Assembly (NCBI GenBank): GCA_030674185.1
Contig: JAPXFY010000026.1
Location: 57,252,109 to 57,316,108, forward strand
Length of the DNA stretch: 64,000 nucleotides
Source of the DNA: Monoplex corrugatus
Lineage: Eukaryota; Mollusca; Gastropoda; Littorinimorpha; Ranellidae
Direction: 5' to 3'
How positions within the stretch are numbered: position 1 is the first letter of the stretch; each line of letters begins with the position of its first letter. Position numbers and translations under genes: made by a program. This document shows positions 1 to 11,405 of this stretch, one piece after another. The notes below the pieces were generated by a model. It saw nothing but the letters and a program-made list of their open reading frames with translations. It did no database searches and was not told where the DNA came from.

Positions 1-720
1 CAGATTTCTTTTGGCCTGAATTTATCCTTGTAAAACTGTCATCATTAACTTTGTGTTGGTCTTGCGGGTTACAAGGTGAGTATATTTCATTTGTCTTTTG
101 TTGGTTTCTGCCAGTAGTTGATATTGGACTGTGACTTCATTAAAAATGCTTTCATTTGTTCTTTTACTGGTCAATTAGACTTTAAGAAGCTGTCTGTAGA
201 ACCACATTTCTGCTGCTTCAATCGTCATTTCACCTTTCTGCATGTCCAGGCTTCACAGACATAGTATTACTGCCCAGATCAGACATTTTAGAAGTCTGAT
301 TCTAAGGGCTGTGGGTACGCTTCTATCTTTCCAAATGCTACTGAGCTGGACCATTTTCTGTTTTACAATTCTATTCTTATTTTGGTGTCTTTAGTACAGA
401 CGTCATCATGAGATTTAACAGGGCTTAAATATTTAAAATCACTCTGATGCAGTCTTGATGACTGAAATATCTTGATACGTTTGACTTTCTTCTCTGATAC
501 TTTTGTCTTCTTGGCAAATAGATTTAGACTTGCCTTCTTGCCTGTTCCATCTACTCAACACAAAATTCTTTTCATGCTCGTGCTGTTGTCCGATATCAGT
601 GCAGTATCATCAGCATATTGTAGATATCAAAAAGATAATATGACACTTTCAAATGCTCTGCTGTAATGAACGCCTCTTGCTTGCTGTTTCTGATTTTCTC
701 GATCATGATTTGTAAAATAA
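1..720 (-). mobile_element. RTE-like non-LTR retrotransposon fragment (family B)
   Basis: On the minus strand, a remnant YSRAFES (reverse transcriptase motif A) is followed after only a few residues by LQYADDTALISDN (motif C). Then come a LFAKKTKV-like block, KYLSPVKSHDD and CEAWTCRK. The motif A to C distance shows an internal deletion. Stops and frameshifts are frequent. The same family is seen at 29827-30080 and 57904-60440. It lies in the intron downstream of GOLGA2 exon 7 and continues past the window edge. Confidence 0.7.
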
Positions 721-808
721 CAGCATGTCAGTAGTTCCTCTGAGAAAAAAAAGACCACAAAACAAATAACAAAAAACCTATTCACACATGAACGTGAGAG
801 TACACAAC

Positions 809-985
809 ACACACACACACACACACACACACAACACACACACACACCACACACCCAACCACACTCCCCATACCTGTAGTTGTTCTTTGAGGGATGCTAC
901 ATCTTTCTTGTATTTGTCGTTGAAGTTGTTACGTTCTGACTCCAACTGATCTTGCACACTCTGGGCATGATCTCTCTGTGCCACC

Positions 986-1060
<75 letters not shown>

Positions 1061-1075
1061 CACACACACAATTTA
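809..1075. repeat. (CA)n tracts flanking GOLGA2 exon 7
   Basis: Interrupted (CA)n runs occupy 809-850 and 985-1070. On the coding strand they are (TG)n tracts placed directly before the acceptor and shortly after the donor of exon 7. Confidence 0.95.
874..975 (-). CDS. GOLGA2: GOLGA2 coding exon 7 (residues 186-219)
   Basis: The acceptor ggtggcacag follows a long (TG)n tract, and the donor is gtatgg. The exon is 102 nt, phase 0 to 0. It reads RDHAQSVQDQLESERNNFND then KYKKDVASLKEQLQ, a charged coiled coil that aligns with human QEITDQLEEEKKECHQ...LREQLQ. The following conserved block is not within the window, so this is the last visible exon. Confidence 0.88.
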
Positions 1076-1139
1076 TGCACAGTCAGCATTACACATATAT
1101 AATTTCTCACAACAACACACTGCACATCTTTTATACAAC

Positions 1140-1265
1140 TATCACATGTCAAAACAATCAACACGCACATCCAATCAAGACAAAGTCTGCAAACTGTGCA
1201 GCAACACAACGACTGCACAGTGTCGTCCAAACAACACAACGACTGCACAGTGTAGGCCAAACAGT
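1140..1265 (+). repeat. Interspersed segment shared with the SINE at 4225
   Basis: The block around 1186-1250 (gtctgcaaactgtgcagc ... ctgcacagtg ... ccaaac) closely matches 4530-4570 in the SINE. It contains a ctgtgcag/ctgcacag dyad, and a second partial copy of the half-repeat follows (aacgactgcacagtgtaggc). It is probably a 3' SINE remnant. Confidence 0.5.
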
Positions 1266-1334
1266 AACTGTATTAATATACACATCTGAATAAAAACCCT
1301 GTGTAAGGAATGAAAACAAACAAACAAAAACATC

Positions 1335-1337
<3 letters not shown>

Positions 1338-1408
<71 letters not shown>
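1338..1408. repeat. (CA)n microsatellite
   Basis: About 35 CA units with few interruptions, ending ten bases from the GOLGA2 exon 6 donor. Confidence 0.97.
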
Positions 1409-1418
1409 AACTACTTAC

Positions 1419-1499
1419 CAGCTGCAAGTTCTGTGTGTTTAACTGCTCATTGGCCTGTGAATGTCTTTCTAGCAAAGCAGCCAGCTCCCTGTTTCGAGC
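1419..1499 (-). CDS. GOLGA2: GOLGA2 coding exon 6 (residues 159-185)
   Basis: The acceptor is gatttcag and the donor gtaagt, with a (TG)n tract starting about 10 nt into the intron. The exon is 81 nt, phase 0 to 0. The peptide begins ARNRELAALLERHSQANEQL and continues NTQNLQL. It is heptad-like and aligns with human SRYQQLAVALDSSYVTNKQL, part of the first coiled-coil segment. Confidence 0.85.
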
Positions 1500-1509
1500 C
1501 TGAAATCAA

Positions 1510-1760
1510 CACATTCATTATCTTCCATTAAACTTCTTGTTCATTAAACTAACCTGAAATCAACATAACAAACCTGAAATCAACACAACTATCATCTTCC
1601 ATTAAACTTCTTGTTCATTAAACTAACCTGAAATCAACATAACAAATCTGAAATCAACACAACTATCACCTTCCATTAAACTTCTTGTTCATTAAACTAA
1701 CCTGAAATCAACATAACAAACTTGAAATCAACACAACTATCACCTTCCATTAAACTTCTT
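1510..1760. repeat. 74-bp tandem repeat, about 3 copies
   Basis: The block starting near tcttccattaaacttcttg (1521) recurs at 1595, 1669 and 1743, a period of 74 bp. Each copy carries paired 'cctgaaatcaac' sub-repeats. Confidence 0.9.
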
Positions 1761-1765
1761 GTTAA

Positions 1766-1958
1766 TTAACCCTTTGACTCCCGCACCCTGTCCAAAAGCA
1801 TCCTGCATACGTCGATCATGCTAGCAAAGCAAAAACTTAACCCTTTGACTCCTCACCCTATCTAGCAGCTTCCTGCAGGAAGCGGGTGGATAGAGTGAGG
1901 GAGTCAAAGGGTTAATTTTTAGCAGTTGGTGGATAGGTTGTGGGAGTCAAAGGGTTAA
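1766..1958. mobile_element. Composite TTAA-flanked palindromic MITE, copy 1
   Basis: The outer ends are TTAA + CCCTTTGACTCCC and its inverted copy + TTAA (1766-1958, 193 bp). Inside, a second palindrome of 79 bp (1837-1915) has the same terminal motif and its own TTAA ends, with a hairpin centre around cctgcagg. TTAA duplications and CCC-beginning inverted repeats are the hallmark of piggyBac-superfamily elements; the assignment is inferred from the ends only. No coding capacity. Confidence 0.75.
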
Positions 1959-2229
1959 ACTATCAATACATTCAATGTCTTTTCAATCAACTCCTTTATT
2001 CAAACTAACAATACATCATTCAACTTTTTTTTAATCAACTCCTCTATTCAAACTGGCAGTACATTCAATCAACTATGCAAACCAACAATACAGCTGTCAA
2101 TTTTCATTCAGTTCCATTGTTCGTCTGTCTCTGCACTGGCAACACACTGAACAGGGTCAAAAAGTACAAAAAATATCCAGCAGTCAATTTACTGACGTGA
2201 ATTCTGAGATGTTGTCTTACTGTGCAACA

Positions 2230-2290
2230 CATGCAAACACACACACACACAAAGATACGTGCACACACACACACAAAATGATATGTGGAA

Positions 2291-2340
<50 letters not shown>

Positions 2341-2828
2341 CACTAGCGTGCACCAAACACATATCAATCACAGACAAACACACACACACACACACACAAC
2401 ACACACACACACACACACACATTATTGTGTGCACCTACATACTCTAACATACTGCGTACACCCACAAGCACATATCCACACACTTGTACATGAAAATACA
2501 CACACACTCACACATGCTCACAGACCCATGCACACACATATACTGAATACATCCCCATACACAGACATAAACGCATATATGTACACTCTCATACATGCAC
2601 ATTAAAACATCAAACACACTCTTACCCAAGCACACACTCACACATATTGTGTGCGTCCACACTCAAACTCATACACAGATATTTGTACACAGACACATTC
2701 ACACACACTCACACAGACATATGCATACATGTTCACACATGCACACAGAGAGACAGAGAGACAGAAGACAGACAGACAGACAGACAGACAGACACACACA
2801 CACACACACACATACACACACACACTAA
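2230..2828. repeat. CA-rich low-complexity block in GOLGA2 intron 5
   Basis: Nearly continuous (CA)n with TA/TC interruptions, including pure runs at 2295-2338 and 2380-2420, a (GACA)n run at 2769-2795 and a final (CA)n that abuts the exon 5 donor. Confidence 0.9.
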
Positions 2829-2829
2829 C

Positions 2830-2889
2830 CTCGAGTTCTTCCAAAGTGGAGTTTCCTGGTTCATCAGCAATACTGGTATAGTCTGTGGA
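2830..2889 (-). CDS. GOLGA2: GOLGA2 coding exon 5 (residues 139-158)
   Basis: The acceptor ...gtaacag is preceded by a pure (TG)n tract, and the donor gttagt is followed at once by another (TG)n tract. The exon is 60 nt, phase 0 to 0, and reads STDYTSIADEPGNSTLEELE. The ...STLEELE end matches the start of the GM130 coiled coil (human ...SSANLKDLESRYQQ). Confidence 0.82.
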
Positions 2890-3309
2890 CTGTTACACAC
2901 ACACACACACACAATTAATACAATACTCTTATCATTTAGATCTATCTCACACACACAAACACACACACAAACATGTTTATGAAGTATGTGTTTTAAAAAC
3001 ATGTTCTGACAGAAAATGATAACTCACATTAACACTTTTTATTTCACTCATATCTGAACTACCAATGACATTTACTTGACAACAGGTGCAAAGAATAAAG
3101 AAGGAACCATGTCAGAGATGTTCCTTTTATTTATTCAATCATTCAAAGCAGAAATTCCAGACTACAGACAAAATTACACCATGCAAAAAACGTTTGAAAT
3201 ACTTTGCATACATCAAAAATTAAAATACCTACACACTGACTTTCGCAAATATAGGTCTGAATATTTTTCTCGTTTTCAAATCACAGCAGTTGACCTTACA
3301 TGTACTTCA

Positions 3310-3326
3310 TATGCTCACACACACAC

Positions 3327-3390
<64 letters not shown>
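3310..3390. repeat. (CA)n microsatellite
   Basis: About 38 CA units with a few G substitutions, 60 bp downstream of GOLGA2 exon 4 on the coding strand. Confidence 0.97.
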
Positions 3391-3449
3391 TCCTCAGTCC
3401 CACGCATATCAAGACATACCAGGCAGGAGGGGGGAGGGCAGTAACTAAC

Positions 3450-3513
3450 CTCAGCTAACAAGCCATTGAGTTGTCTGGAGAGTTGGTGTAGGCTCTCTGT
3501 TGATGCTGTTGTC
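3450..3513 (-). CDS. GOLGA2: GOLGA2 coding exon 4 (residues 117-138)
   Basis: The acceptor is ttgttgtag and the donor gttagt; the exon is 64 nt (1 + 63). It encodes TTASTESLHQLSRQLNGLLAE after the split Arg. The STESLxQLSxQLNGL core is one of the most conserved blocks of metazoan GM130 (human SSTESLRQLSQQLNGLV) and is the decisive evidence for the gene's identity. It leaves in phase 0 into exon 5. Confidence 0.92.
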
Positions 3514-3579
3514 CTACAACAACCACGATACAAAATACCATAATTCAAGAACATTAAAACAGTGTACATCACTCCCCAA

Positions 3580-3920
3580 CACAACAACAAGCAGCCAGTG
3601 TCAACAGTTCAATACACCTTCAAGACACTATATACAAAAATAATTTAAGGACCATAATCACTACATTACCCGTTTCCCTCCACACAACAATCTGCCTGAG
3701 TTAACAGTTTAACAGGCCTTCACAATATTATACACAAAACACAATACATAAAACGCAAACACAAAACACAACAAACAAATAAATTAAGAACTCCCCTTCC
3801 CCACATCCACACAACAGCAATCAGCCAGTGTCAACAATTCAACAGACCTTCACAATGACAAGAAACAAAACACAAGATACAAAACAACTGGAGAACTCCC
3901 CAATGAGTGTACAGTACCTG
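3580..3920. repeat. Degenerate tandem repeat, unit about 100-125 bp, three copies
   Basis: Copies begin near 3583, 3685 and 3811. Each contains an acaacaa...cagccagtg-like segment, then a tcaacagttcaa-like segment and a ccttcacaat-like segment. They are clearly diverged. Confidence 0.6.
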
Positions 3921-4224
3921 GTTTGCATAGAGATACACTGATACAGTCCCACCTGACTGCACAAGTTTAAATCTGACGTGGGATGTGTGCTTGCAGCCTC
4001 CGCTTTTTCAACTGTGAATATGGGATGGGATGGTACAGCAGTGGTAAAGAGAAAATGGGCATGCCCTCATAATGTGATTTCCAAGAAAACTGAGGCTCTA
4101 CCACCTCACTCCCCTATGGCCTCAGTGTCATAGAACAACCTTTACGTTTTTCTTTTAAATCAGTGTATTCCCTCACCCCAGCCCATTCCAATGGGTGTCA
4201 ACAGGTGAATAGTTCAAGTGTCCT

Positions 4225-4590
4225 AAAGACGTATACCATAGTCAGATGGCTAGGGTGTTTTTCTAATCCAAAAGTCTGCAGTCTGATCCTGTCTACAATC
4301 GAAGTCTGCAGTTCCCTTCTGCCTGGGTACCACGTGGTGGACATTTTCCAATCTCCCTGGTCAACATGTGTGCAGACTTGCTAGCGTCCTAATCTCCTTT
4401 GTGCGTACATGCACGCAGAACATCAAATAAGCAATTTAAATTTCCTGTAAGCCATGTCAGTGTACTCAAAAGTAAACTGTACACAAACAAACAACGCCCA
4501 GCATACATGTCTAACAGAGTATGCAGACTGTGCAGCAACATATCGTCTGCACAGTGCAAACCAAACAACATGCATAGATGCATGTGACTG
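4225..4590 (+). mobile_element. tRNA-derived SINE (gastropod/bivalve type), degenerate
   Basis: The head has a degraded A box (gatggctagggtg, about 4245) and a weak B box (gtctgatcctg). The body, with ttttccaatctccctggtca, acatgtgtgcagacttgc, tgcacgcagaacatcaaata and ctgtaagccatgtcagtg, is a pattern I recognise from a widespread molluscan SINE. The 3' end carries a ctgtgcag/ctgcacag dyad. Confidence 0.6.
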
Positions 4591-4780
4591 TGAGAGAACA
4601 CTGTTAAGAATGACCAAAACAAAAAAGAAAAATAACGAAAGAAAAAAAAACTATCCTACACGACAAACAACAACTTTGTTTGTGTGTTGTGTGTTTGTTT
4701 GTTTGCGCGTGTACAACAAAGAACAAACAATGCTTGATCATGACAGATCTGTCTCTGTGTTTGAACAAAATTAATTGTGA

Positions 4781-4786
4781 CAATGG

Positions 4787-4817
<31 letters not shown>

Positions 4818-4821
4818 TGGT

Positions 4822-4889
<68 letters not shown>

Positions 4890-4925
4890 TGTGTCTGTGT
4901 GTGTCTGTGTGTGTGTGTGTGCAAG
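4781..4925. repeat. (GT)n microsatellite
   Basis: About 70 GT units with a few interruptions (gtggtg at about 4808-4822, tatg and tctg near the end). Confidence 0.97.
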
Positions 4926-5022
4926 TGTTTGAATAAATGTGTACATGTGTCTATCAGTGTGTATGTGTGTGTTCGTTCGTTCTCTGATTTAACATCTTTT
5001 CACTATAAGTGATATTAAATCA

Positions 5023-5054
<32 letters not shown>

Positions 5055-5092
5055 AGAAAAAATATAAAATATAAATAAAATAAAATAAAATG
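5023..5092. repeat. Poly(G)31 followed by A-rich (AAAAT)n
   Basis: An uninterrupted run of 31 G residues (5023-5053) is followed by tag and an AAATA/AAAAT-rich stretch to about 5092. Such a run can form G-quadruplexes. Confidence 0.95.
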
Positions 5093-5640
5093 GAAAACAA
5101 ATAGTTGGACGGGTTGGACTGGGGTGGAGGGGAGACAGAGTAAAAAGTCATAAATAGGTGGTAGAATAGAGAAATGGAACGAAATCTTAACACTAACATT
5201 AATAACAATTAACTTCAACAATGTGAAGGGAAATTTTAACACTAAAACACAAACTGTATGTGTGTCTGTGTAAGTGTATGTGTGCATATGTGCATGCATG
5301 TTATAAGCCAAGAGGACGCACACTAAAATGTCCAAATCTGGTTAATGAAAATGTATTGTGTTGTATATCACCACTTATGTTCTAACCATTGTATGAGGTC
5401 TTTGACTAGTTGTTTACTTCATGTTCTCTGCTTTACAAATCTTGTATGCTTATTTCATACTCTCTGCTTTACAATATGTAATCCACATTTGACTAATTAT
5501 GCACTGGCACAATACTTTTGATTATGCTGAAGTACGTGTATATACATGTATTTGTCCTGATATACTCGAAATTGTTTTAAGATCATGTATGTATATACAC
5601 GTATATTTTCAACCCAATGCAACCAAACAATGTGTTACTA
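5093..5640. other. Intron sequence with no recognised feature
   Basis: AT-rich single-copy-looking sequence in GOLGA2 intron 3. There are some short repeats (gcttatttcat/ctctgctttacaa at about 5428-5470) and tatgtatatacacgtat-like AT alternations. No exon or element was recognised. Confidence 0.5.
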
Positions 5641-6240
5641 AACTGAGTCAACATGAGTGCTACTGAGCTGAGCCAATATTCTATAATGAGTGCTACCAAG
5701 TCAGTGTTGTCCTATAAGGAGTGCTAACAAGTGAGTATTGTCCTATAAAGAGTGCTAATAAGTCAGTGTTGTCCTATAATGAGTGCTACCAAGTGAGTGT
5801 TGTCCTATAAAGTGCTAACAAGTGAGTATTGTCCTATAAAGTGCTAACAAGTCAGTGTTGTCCTACAAGGAGTGCTAACAAGTCAGTGTTGTCCTACAAG
5901 GAGTGCTAACAAGTCAGTGTTGTCCTACAAGGAGTGCTAACAAGTCAGTGTTGTCCTACAAGGAGTGCTAACAAGTCAGTGTTGTCCTACAAGGAGTGCT
6001 AACAAGTCAGTGTTGTCCTATAAGAGTGCTAACAAGTCAGTGTTGTCCTATAAGGAGTGCTAACAAGTCAGTGTTGTCCTATAAGGAGTGCTAACAAGTC
6101 AGGTTGTCCTTAGGTGCTAAGTATGCAAGGAGTGCTAACAAGTCAGTGTTGTCCTGTAAGGGGTGCTAACAAGTCAGTTTTGTTCTGTAAGGAGTGCTAA
6201 CACGTCAGTGTTGTTCTTTAGCAGTGCAAACAGTCATACA
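5640..6240. repeat. 31-bp minisatellite, about 18-19 copies
   Basis: The period is 31 bp (for example agtcagtgtt at 5881 and 5912). The unit has the parts gtcagtgttgtcctacaagg and agtgctaacaa. Copies are near identical at 5850-6000 and diverged at both ends. Confidence 0.95.
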
Positions 6241-6339
6241 CTATCATCACTACACATTACTTATAACTAACAGTGACATGCTCCATAAGAATAATCACAG
6301 TATGCTGCGTAAGAATAACCACATTCTATGTGTTTGCTA

Positions 6340-6745
6340 TCACCATCTGGTACATGTTAGCACTCAATGACTGTTAACAGTTAACATCTGTGCCTAGCCA
6401 ACATGTGATAGCTGTAGGGCGTCACTTAATACCTGTGTGGCTAACATCTGACACCTGTTGTGGCTGTACTCACTACCTGTGGCTGTACTCACTACCTGTT
6501 AGCATTCAATACCTGTGTATCTGTTAGCACTCAATACCCGTGTAGCCAACGTCTAATACCTGTTGTGGCTGTTACTCACTACCTATTAGCACTCAATACC
6601 TGTGTAGCCAACGTCTGATACCTGTTGTGGCTATTACTCACTATCTGTTAGCACTCAATACCTGTGTAGCCAACGTCTGATACCTGTTGTGGCCGTTACT
6701 CACTACCTGTTAACAACTCAATACCTGTTACAGACCTGCTTACCC
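6340..6745. repeat. 62-bp tandem repeat, about 6 copies
   Basis: Units contain tagcactcaatacctgtgta, gccaacgtctgatacctgtt and gtggctattactcactatct. The spacing is 62 bp in the cleanest copies (6530-6720). The two halves share only a weak actca-tacctgt core. Confidence 0.85.
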
Positions 6746-7850
6746 CCAATTTTTAGTTTTAGTTCTCTTCAGTAAATCTAAGTATATCTTTTAAAAAATT
6801 GGTATACAATTGTAAGGAGCACACTGTTGAAAAACAGTTATGGTAAAATACACATCGTTTTAACATATGCACATCAACATTAAAACAAATTCCAATAAAT
6901 CACACTTTAATCCATTCTTCTATAACCATTAGTATTATAACAATTTGTTTAATTTGTTGCACTCCTGATACAAACATATAAGAACACAAAACCATACATT
7001 ATATAAGTAAATAAGTAATTTCCTTTTTCGGTACAGACAATACATGCACTTAAAAACCAATGTGGCAAAGCGGTCAGCTCAACAAACAACTTACTGCAAG
7101 GCTCTGGTTTCAAATCCCCATCAGTCCATTAAAAAATCACTGTGGAAAAGTCCACCCTGAGGTACAAGCAGCGAACAAAAGATTCCATCTTTGCAGTTTT
7201 TTGTACTGAATTCCTGCAGCCCTGGTTTTTTTTCTTTCTTTTTTTTTTTTTTTTTTTTGATGGCCCAAGCACGCTGATTTTAGCAGCAGATTTGTGTTTT
7301 AGCAGTGTACTGATGTAATCAGCTGAGCTGTGGCACTGGGAACACTGGTTAAATTGACTCTGATTGCCCAGATTTATGTGGCAGGTTTACCAAGGCCCTG
7401 GCATACTGAGACTTCCAGTTGACCTACTACTATACTCAACCACAACAGATCGATGTAACACCATTCTAATGAAAATGCACCTAATGTTTTTGAGTCCATT
7501 CTTTCTTTTTTTTTTGACTTGTCATACCAGTCATATTTTCAGAATTCATACATACAAAAAAACCAGCAAAATCATATGGGTAAGTGGGTCTGCTGTTAGC
7601 ACTCGATATTTGTAAATACTCAACATCTGATACATGCTACTTTTTGTTAGTACTCAAGACCTGTTAGCACTCAATACCTGTTAGCACTCAATACGTTAGC
7701 ACTCAATACCTGCTAGCACTCAATACCTGTTAGCACTCATCCAGTGTGAGGAATTTCCAGAACACTGGGTGGTTTCAACAGGTTGTGAGGTGATACCAGC
7801 TGGTAGTGGTATTCTGAACAGTATACACACACGCACACAATCATTTGTCT
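6746..7850. other. Intron 3 segment: tRNA-like SINE remnant and short repeats
   Basis: The segment is mostly unrecognised AT-rich sequence. At 7055-7140 a degraded tRNA-like head is present: a tggcaaagcggtcagct A-box-like block and ggtttcaaatccc, a B box with one inserted base. At 7635-7745 tagcactcaatacctgt recurs six or so times, echoing the 62-bp repeat. There is poly-T at 7225-7258. No exon was seen. Confidence 0.5.
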
Positions 7851-10094
7851 CTTCATCATACTTACTCTGAACATTACATGTCTATATCCTTTTACATCAC
7901 ACAACACATTACTTGTATCCTTCTAAATCACACAACACATTACTTGTATCCTTTTACATCACACAACACATTACTTGTATCCTTTTACATCACACTACAC
8001 ATTACTTGTATCCTTTTACATCACACTACACATTACTTGTATCCTTTTACATCCACACAACACATTACTTGTATCCTTTTACATCACACTACACATTACT
8101 TGTATCCTTTTACATCACACTACACATTACTTGTATCCTTTTACATCACACTACACATTACTTGTATCCTACATCACACAACACATTACTTGTATCCTTT
8201 TACATCACACTACACATTACTTGTATCCTTTACATCACACTACACATTACTTGTATCCTTTTACATCACACTACACATTACTTGTATCCTTTTACATCAC
8301 ACTAACACATTACTTGTATCCTTTTACACCACACTACACATTACTTGTATCCTACATCACACAACACATTACTTGTATCCTTTTACATCACACTACACAT
8401 TACTTGTATCCTTTTACACCACACAACACATTACTTGTATCCTTTTACATCACACTACACATTACTTGTATCCTTTTACATCACACTACACATTACTTGT
8501 ATCCTTTTACATCACACATACACATTACTTGTATCCTTTTACACCACACTACACATTACTTGTATCCTTTTACACCACACTACACATTACTTGTATCCTT
8601 TTACACCACACTACACATTATTTGTATCCTACATCACACAACACATTACTTGTATCTTTCTACATCACACAACACATTACTTGTATCCTTTTAGATCACA
8701 CTACTTGTATCCTACATCACACAACACATTACTTGTATCCTTCTACATCACACTACACATTACTTTTACATCACACAACACATTACTTGTACACTACACA
8801 TTACTTGTATCCTTCTACATCACACAACACATTACTTGTATCCTACATCACACAACACATTACTTGTATCCTTCTACATCACACAACACATTACTTGTAT
8901 CCTTCTACATCACACTACACATTACTTGTATCCTTCTACATCACACTACACATTACTTGTATCTTTCTACATCACACAACACATTACTTGTATCCTTCTA
9001 CATCACACAACACATTACGTGTATCCTTCTACATCACACAACACATTACGTGTATCCTTCTACATCACACAACACATTACTTGTATCCTTCTACATCACA
9101 CTACACATTAATTGTATCCTTTTACATCACACAACACATTACTTGTATCCTTTTACACCACACTACACATTACTTGTATCCTTCTACATCACACAACACA
9201 TTACTTGTATCCTTCTACATCACACAACACATTACTTGTATCCTTCTACATCACACAACACATTACTTGTATCCTTCTACATAACACAACACATTACTTG
9301 TATCCTCCTACATCACACTACACATTACTTGTATCCTTCTACATCACACAACACATTACTTGTATCCTTCTACATCACACAACACATTACTTGTATCCTT
9401 CTACATCACACAACACATTACTTGTATCCTTCTACATCACACAACACATTATTTGTATCCTCCTACATCACACAACACATTACTTGTATCCTTCTACATC
9501 ACACTACACACTACTTGTATCCTTCTACATCACACTACACATTACTTGTATCCTTCTACATCACACTACACACTACCTATATCCTCCTACATCACACTAC
9601 ACATTACTTGTATCCTTCTACATCACACTACACATTACTTGTATCCTTCTACATCACACTACACATTACTTGTATCCTTCTACATCACACTACACATTAC
9701 TTGTATCCTTCTACATCACACTACACATTACTTGTATCCTCCTACATCACACTACACACTACTTGTATCCTCCTACATCACACTACACATTACTTGTATC
9801 CTTCTACATCACACTACACACTACCTATATCCTCCTACATCACACTACACATTACTTGTATCCTTGTACATCACACTACACACTACCTATATCCTCCTAC
9901 ATCACACTACACATTACTTGTATCCTCCTACATCACACTACACATTACTTGTATCCTTTACATCACACTACACACTACCTATATCCTCCTACATCACACT
10001 ACACACTACCTATATCCTTCTACATCACACTACACAATTCTTATATCCTCCTACATCACACTACACACCGCCTACATCCTTCTACATCACACTT
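7851..10094 (+). repeat. 31-bp minisatellite, first block (about 72 copies)
   Basis: The unit consists of acattacttgtatcctt, then ttacatcacactac (31 bp). Variants grade along the block: CCTTTTAC early, CCTTCTAC from about 8650, CCTCCTAC and CACTACCTATATCC from about 9540. ACAAC/ACTAC alternates. Because 31 is 1 mod 3 and the unit lacks stops in this orientation, all three forward frames stay open over kilobases. These frames are not genes. Confidence 0.97.
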
Positions 10095-10838
10095 CTACCC
10101 TCTCCATGAACAACTTTGTTTCTCAAACTGCCAGATCCTGCTACTATCATCTCCATCGTATAAGGCTGATCAGGAAGTATCTCTCTGTCGAAACAACTGC
10201 AAAACTCGTTCTCTCCTTCATAATGTCTCGCATTGACTATTGCAATTCACTCCTGTCTGGTCTTCCTGCCTCCACCATTCACATCCTACAGCGCATTCAA
10301 AACAATGCTGTACGCCTTGTACTCAAAAAGAAAAAAGCTGACCACATATCTCCTCTCCTGGCACAACTTCACTGGCTCCCTGTATCAAAGCGCATACAGT
10401 ACAAACTAGACACCATGTGCTACAAAAGCCTCAATAACGCAGCCCCCGATTACCTGTCAAGCCTACTTGAGATCTATCTTCCCTCACGTACCCTCCGCTC
10501 TGCTTCCGATCCTCTGACTTTTCGCTTTCCACGCACTAAGCTCAATACCTATGGTCCACGAGCCTTCTCTGTTTCTGGTCCACTCTCCTGGAACAGACTT
10601 CCTCTCTCAGTCCGTCAGCAACCTACTTTTGTCTCCTTCAAGTCCGCTCTCAAAACTCACCTTTTCTCCTCCGCATAAAATCCTAACCTCACTCAACCCC
10701 CCCCTCTTGCAGCCTGTCTCCGCTCGGAGGGAATCACATGGTTATAATATATAATTGTATATGCTATGCTCTCTATAATTTTCCATTGCTTTTATTCTTG
10801 CTTTTATTGCTTTTATTCTTTCTCCCCATTTATAGCCA

Positions 10839-10894
<56 letters not shown>

Positions 10895-11014
10895 CGTGTG
10901 TGTGCGTGCGTGCGTGCGTGCGTGCTTACGTGTGTGTCTGCTTCAGCGCTTAGATTTGATTTTATCAAGATTTTGCGCTATATAAATATTGTAATTATTA
11001 TTATTATTATTATT
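10095..11014 (+). mobile_element. L2/CR1-type retrotransposon, 5'-truncated copy 1
   Basis: It encodes the reverse transcriptase C-terminal region (LVLSFIMSRIDYCNSLLSGL, LAQLHWLPVSKRIQYKLDTM, LSVRQQPTFVSFKSALKTHL) to a stop at about 10678. A 3' UTR containing (GT)n/(GC) repeats follows, then a tail of gcgctatataaatattgtaa and (TTA)n. It is inserted in the 31-bp minisatellite, which resumes after the tail. It is nearly identical to the inverted copy at 11248-12157. Confidence 0.9.
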
Positions 11015-11247
11015 ACTACACACTGCCTATATCCTTCTACATCACACTACACACCGCCTATATCCTTCTACATCACACTACACACTGCCTATATCCTTCT
11101 ACATCACACTACACACTACCTATATCCTTCTACATCACACTACACAATTCTTATATCCTCCTACATCACACTACACACCGCCTATATCCTTCTACATCAC
11201 ACTACACACTGCCTATATCCTTCTACATCACACTACACACTGCCTAT
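11015..11247 (+). repeat. 31-bp minisatellite, block between the two L2 copies
   Basis: About 7.5 units of the actgcctatatcc/ccgcctatatcc variant, separating the two inverted L2 copies. Confidence 0.95.
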
Positions 11248-11372
11248 ATAATAATAATAATAATAATTACAATATTTATATAGCGCAAAATCTTGATAAA
11301 ATCAAATCTAAGCGCTGAAGCAGACACACACGCAGGCACGCACGCTCGCACACACACGCACGCACACACACA

Positions 11373-11405
<33 letters not shown>

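Noticed and set aside
8345..10678. 777-codon open frame running from the minisatellite into L2 sequence
   Set aside because: The 31-bp unit lacks stops in all forward frames, so the frame is a repeat artefact fused by chance to the L2 C-terminal coding region.
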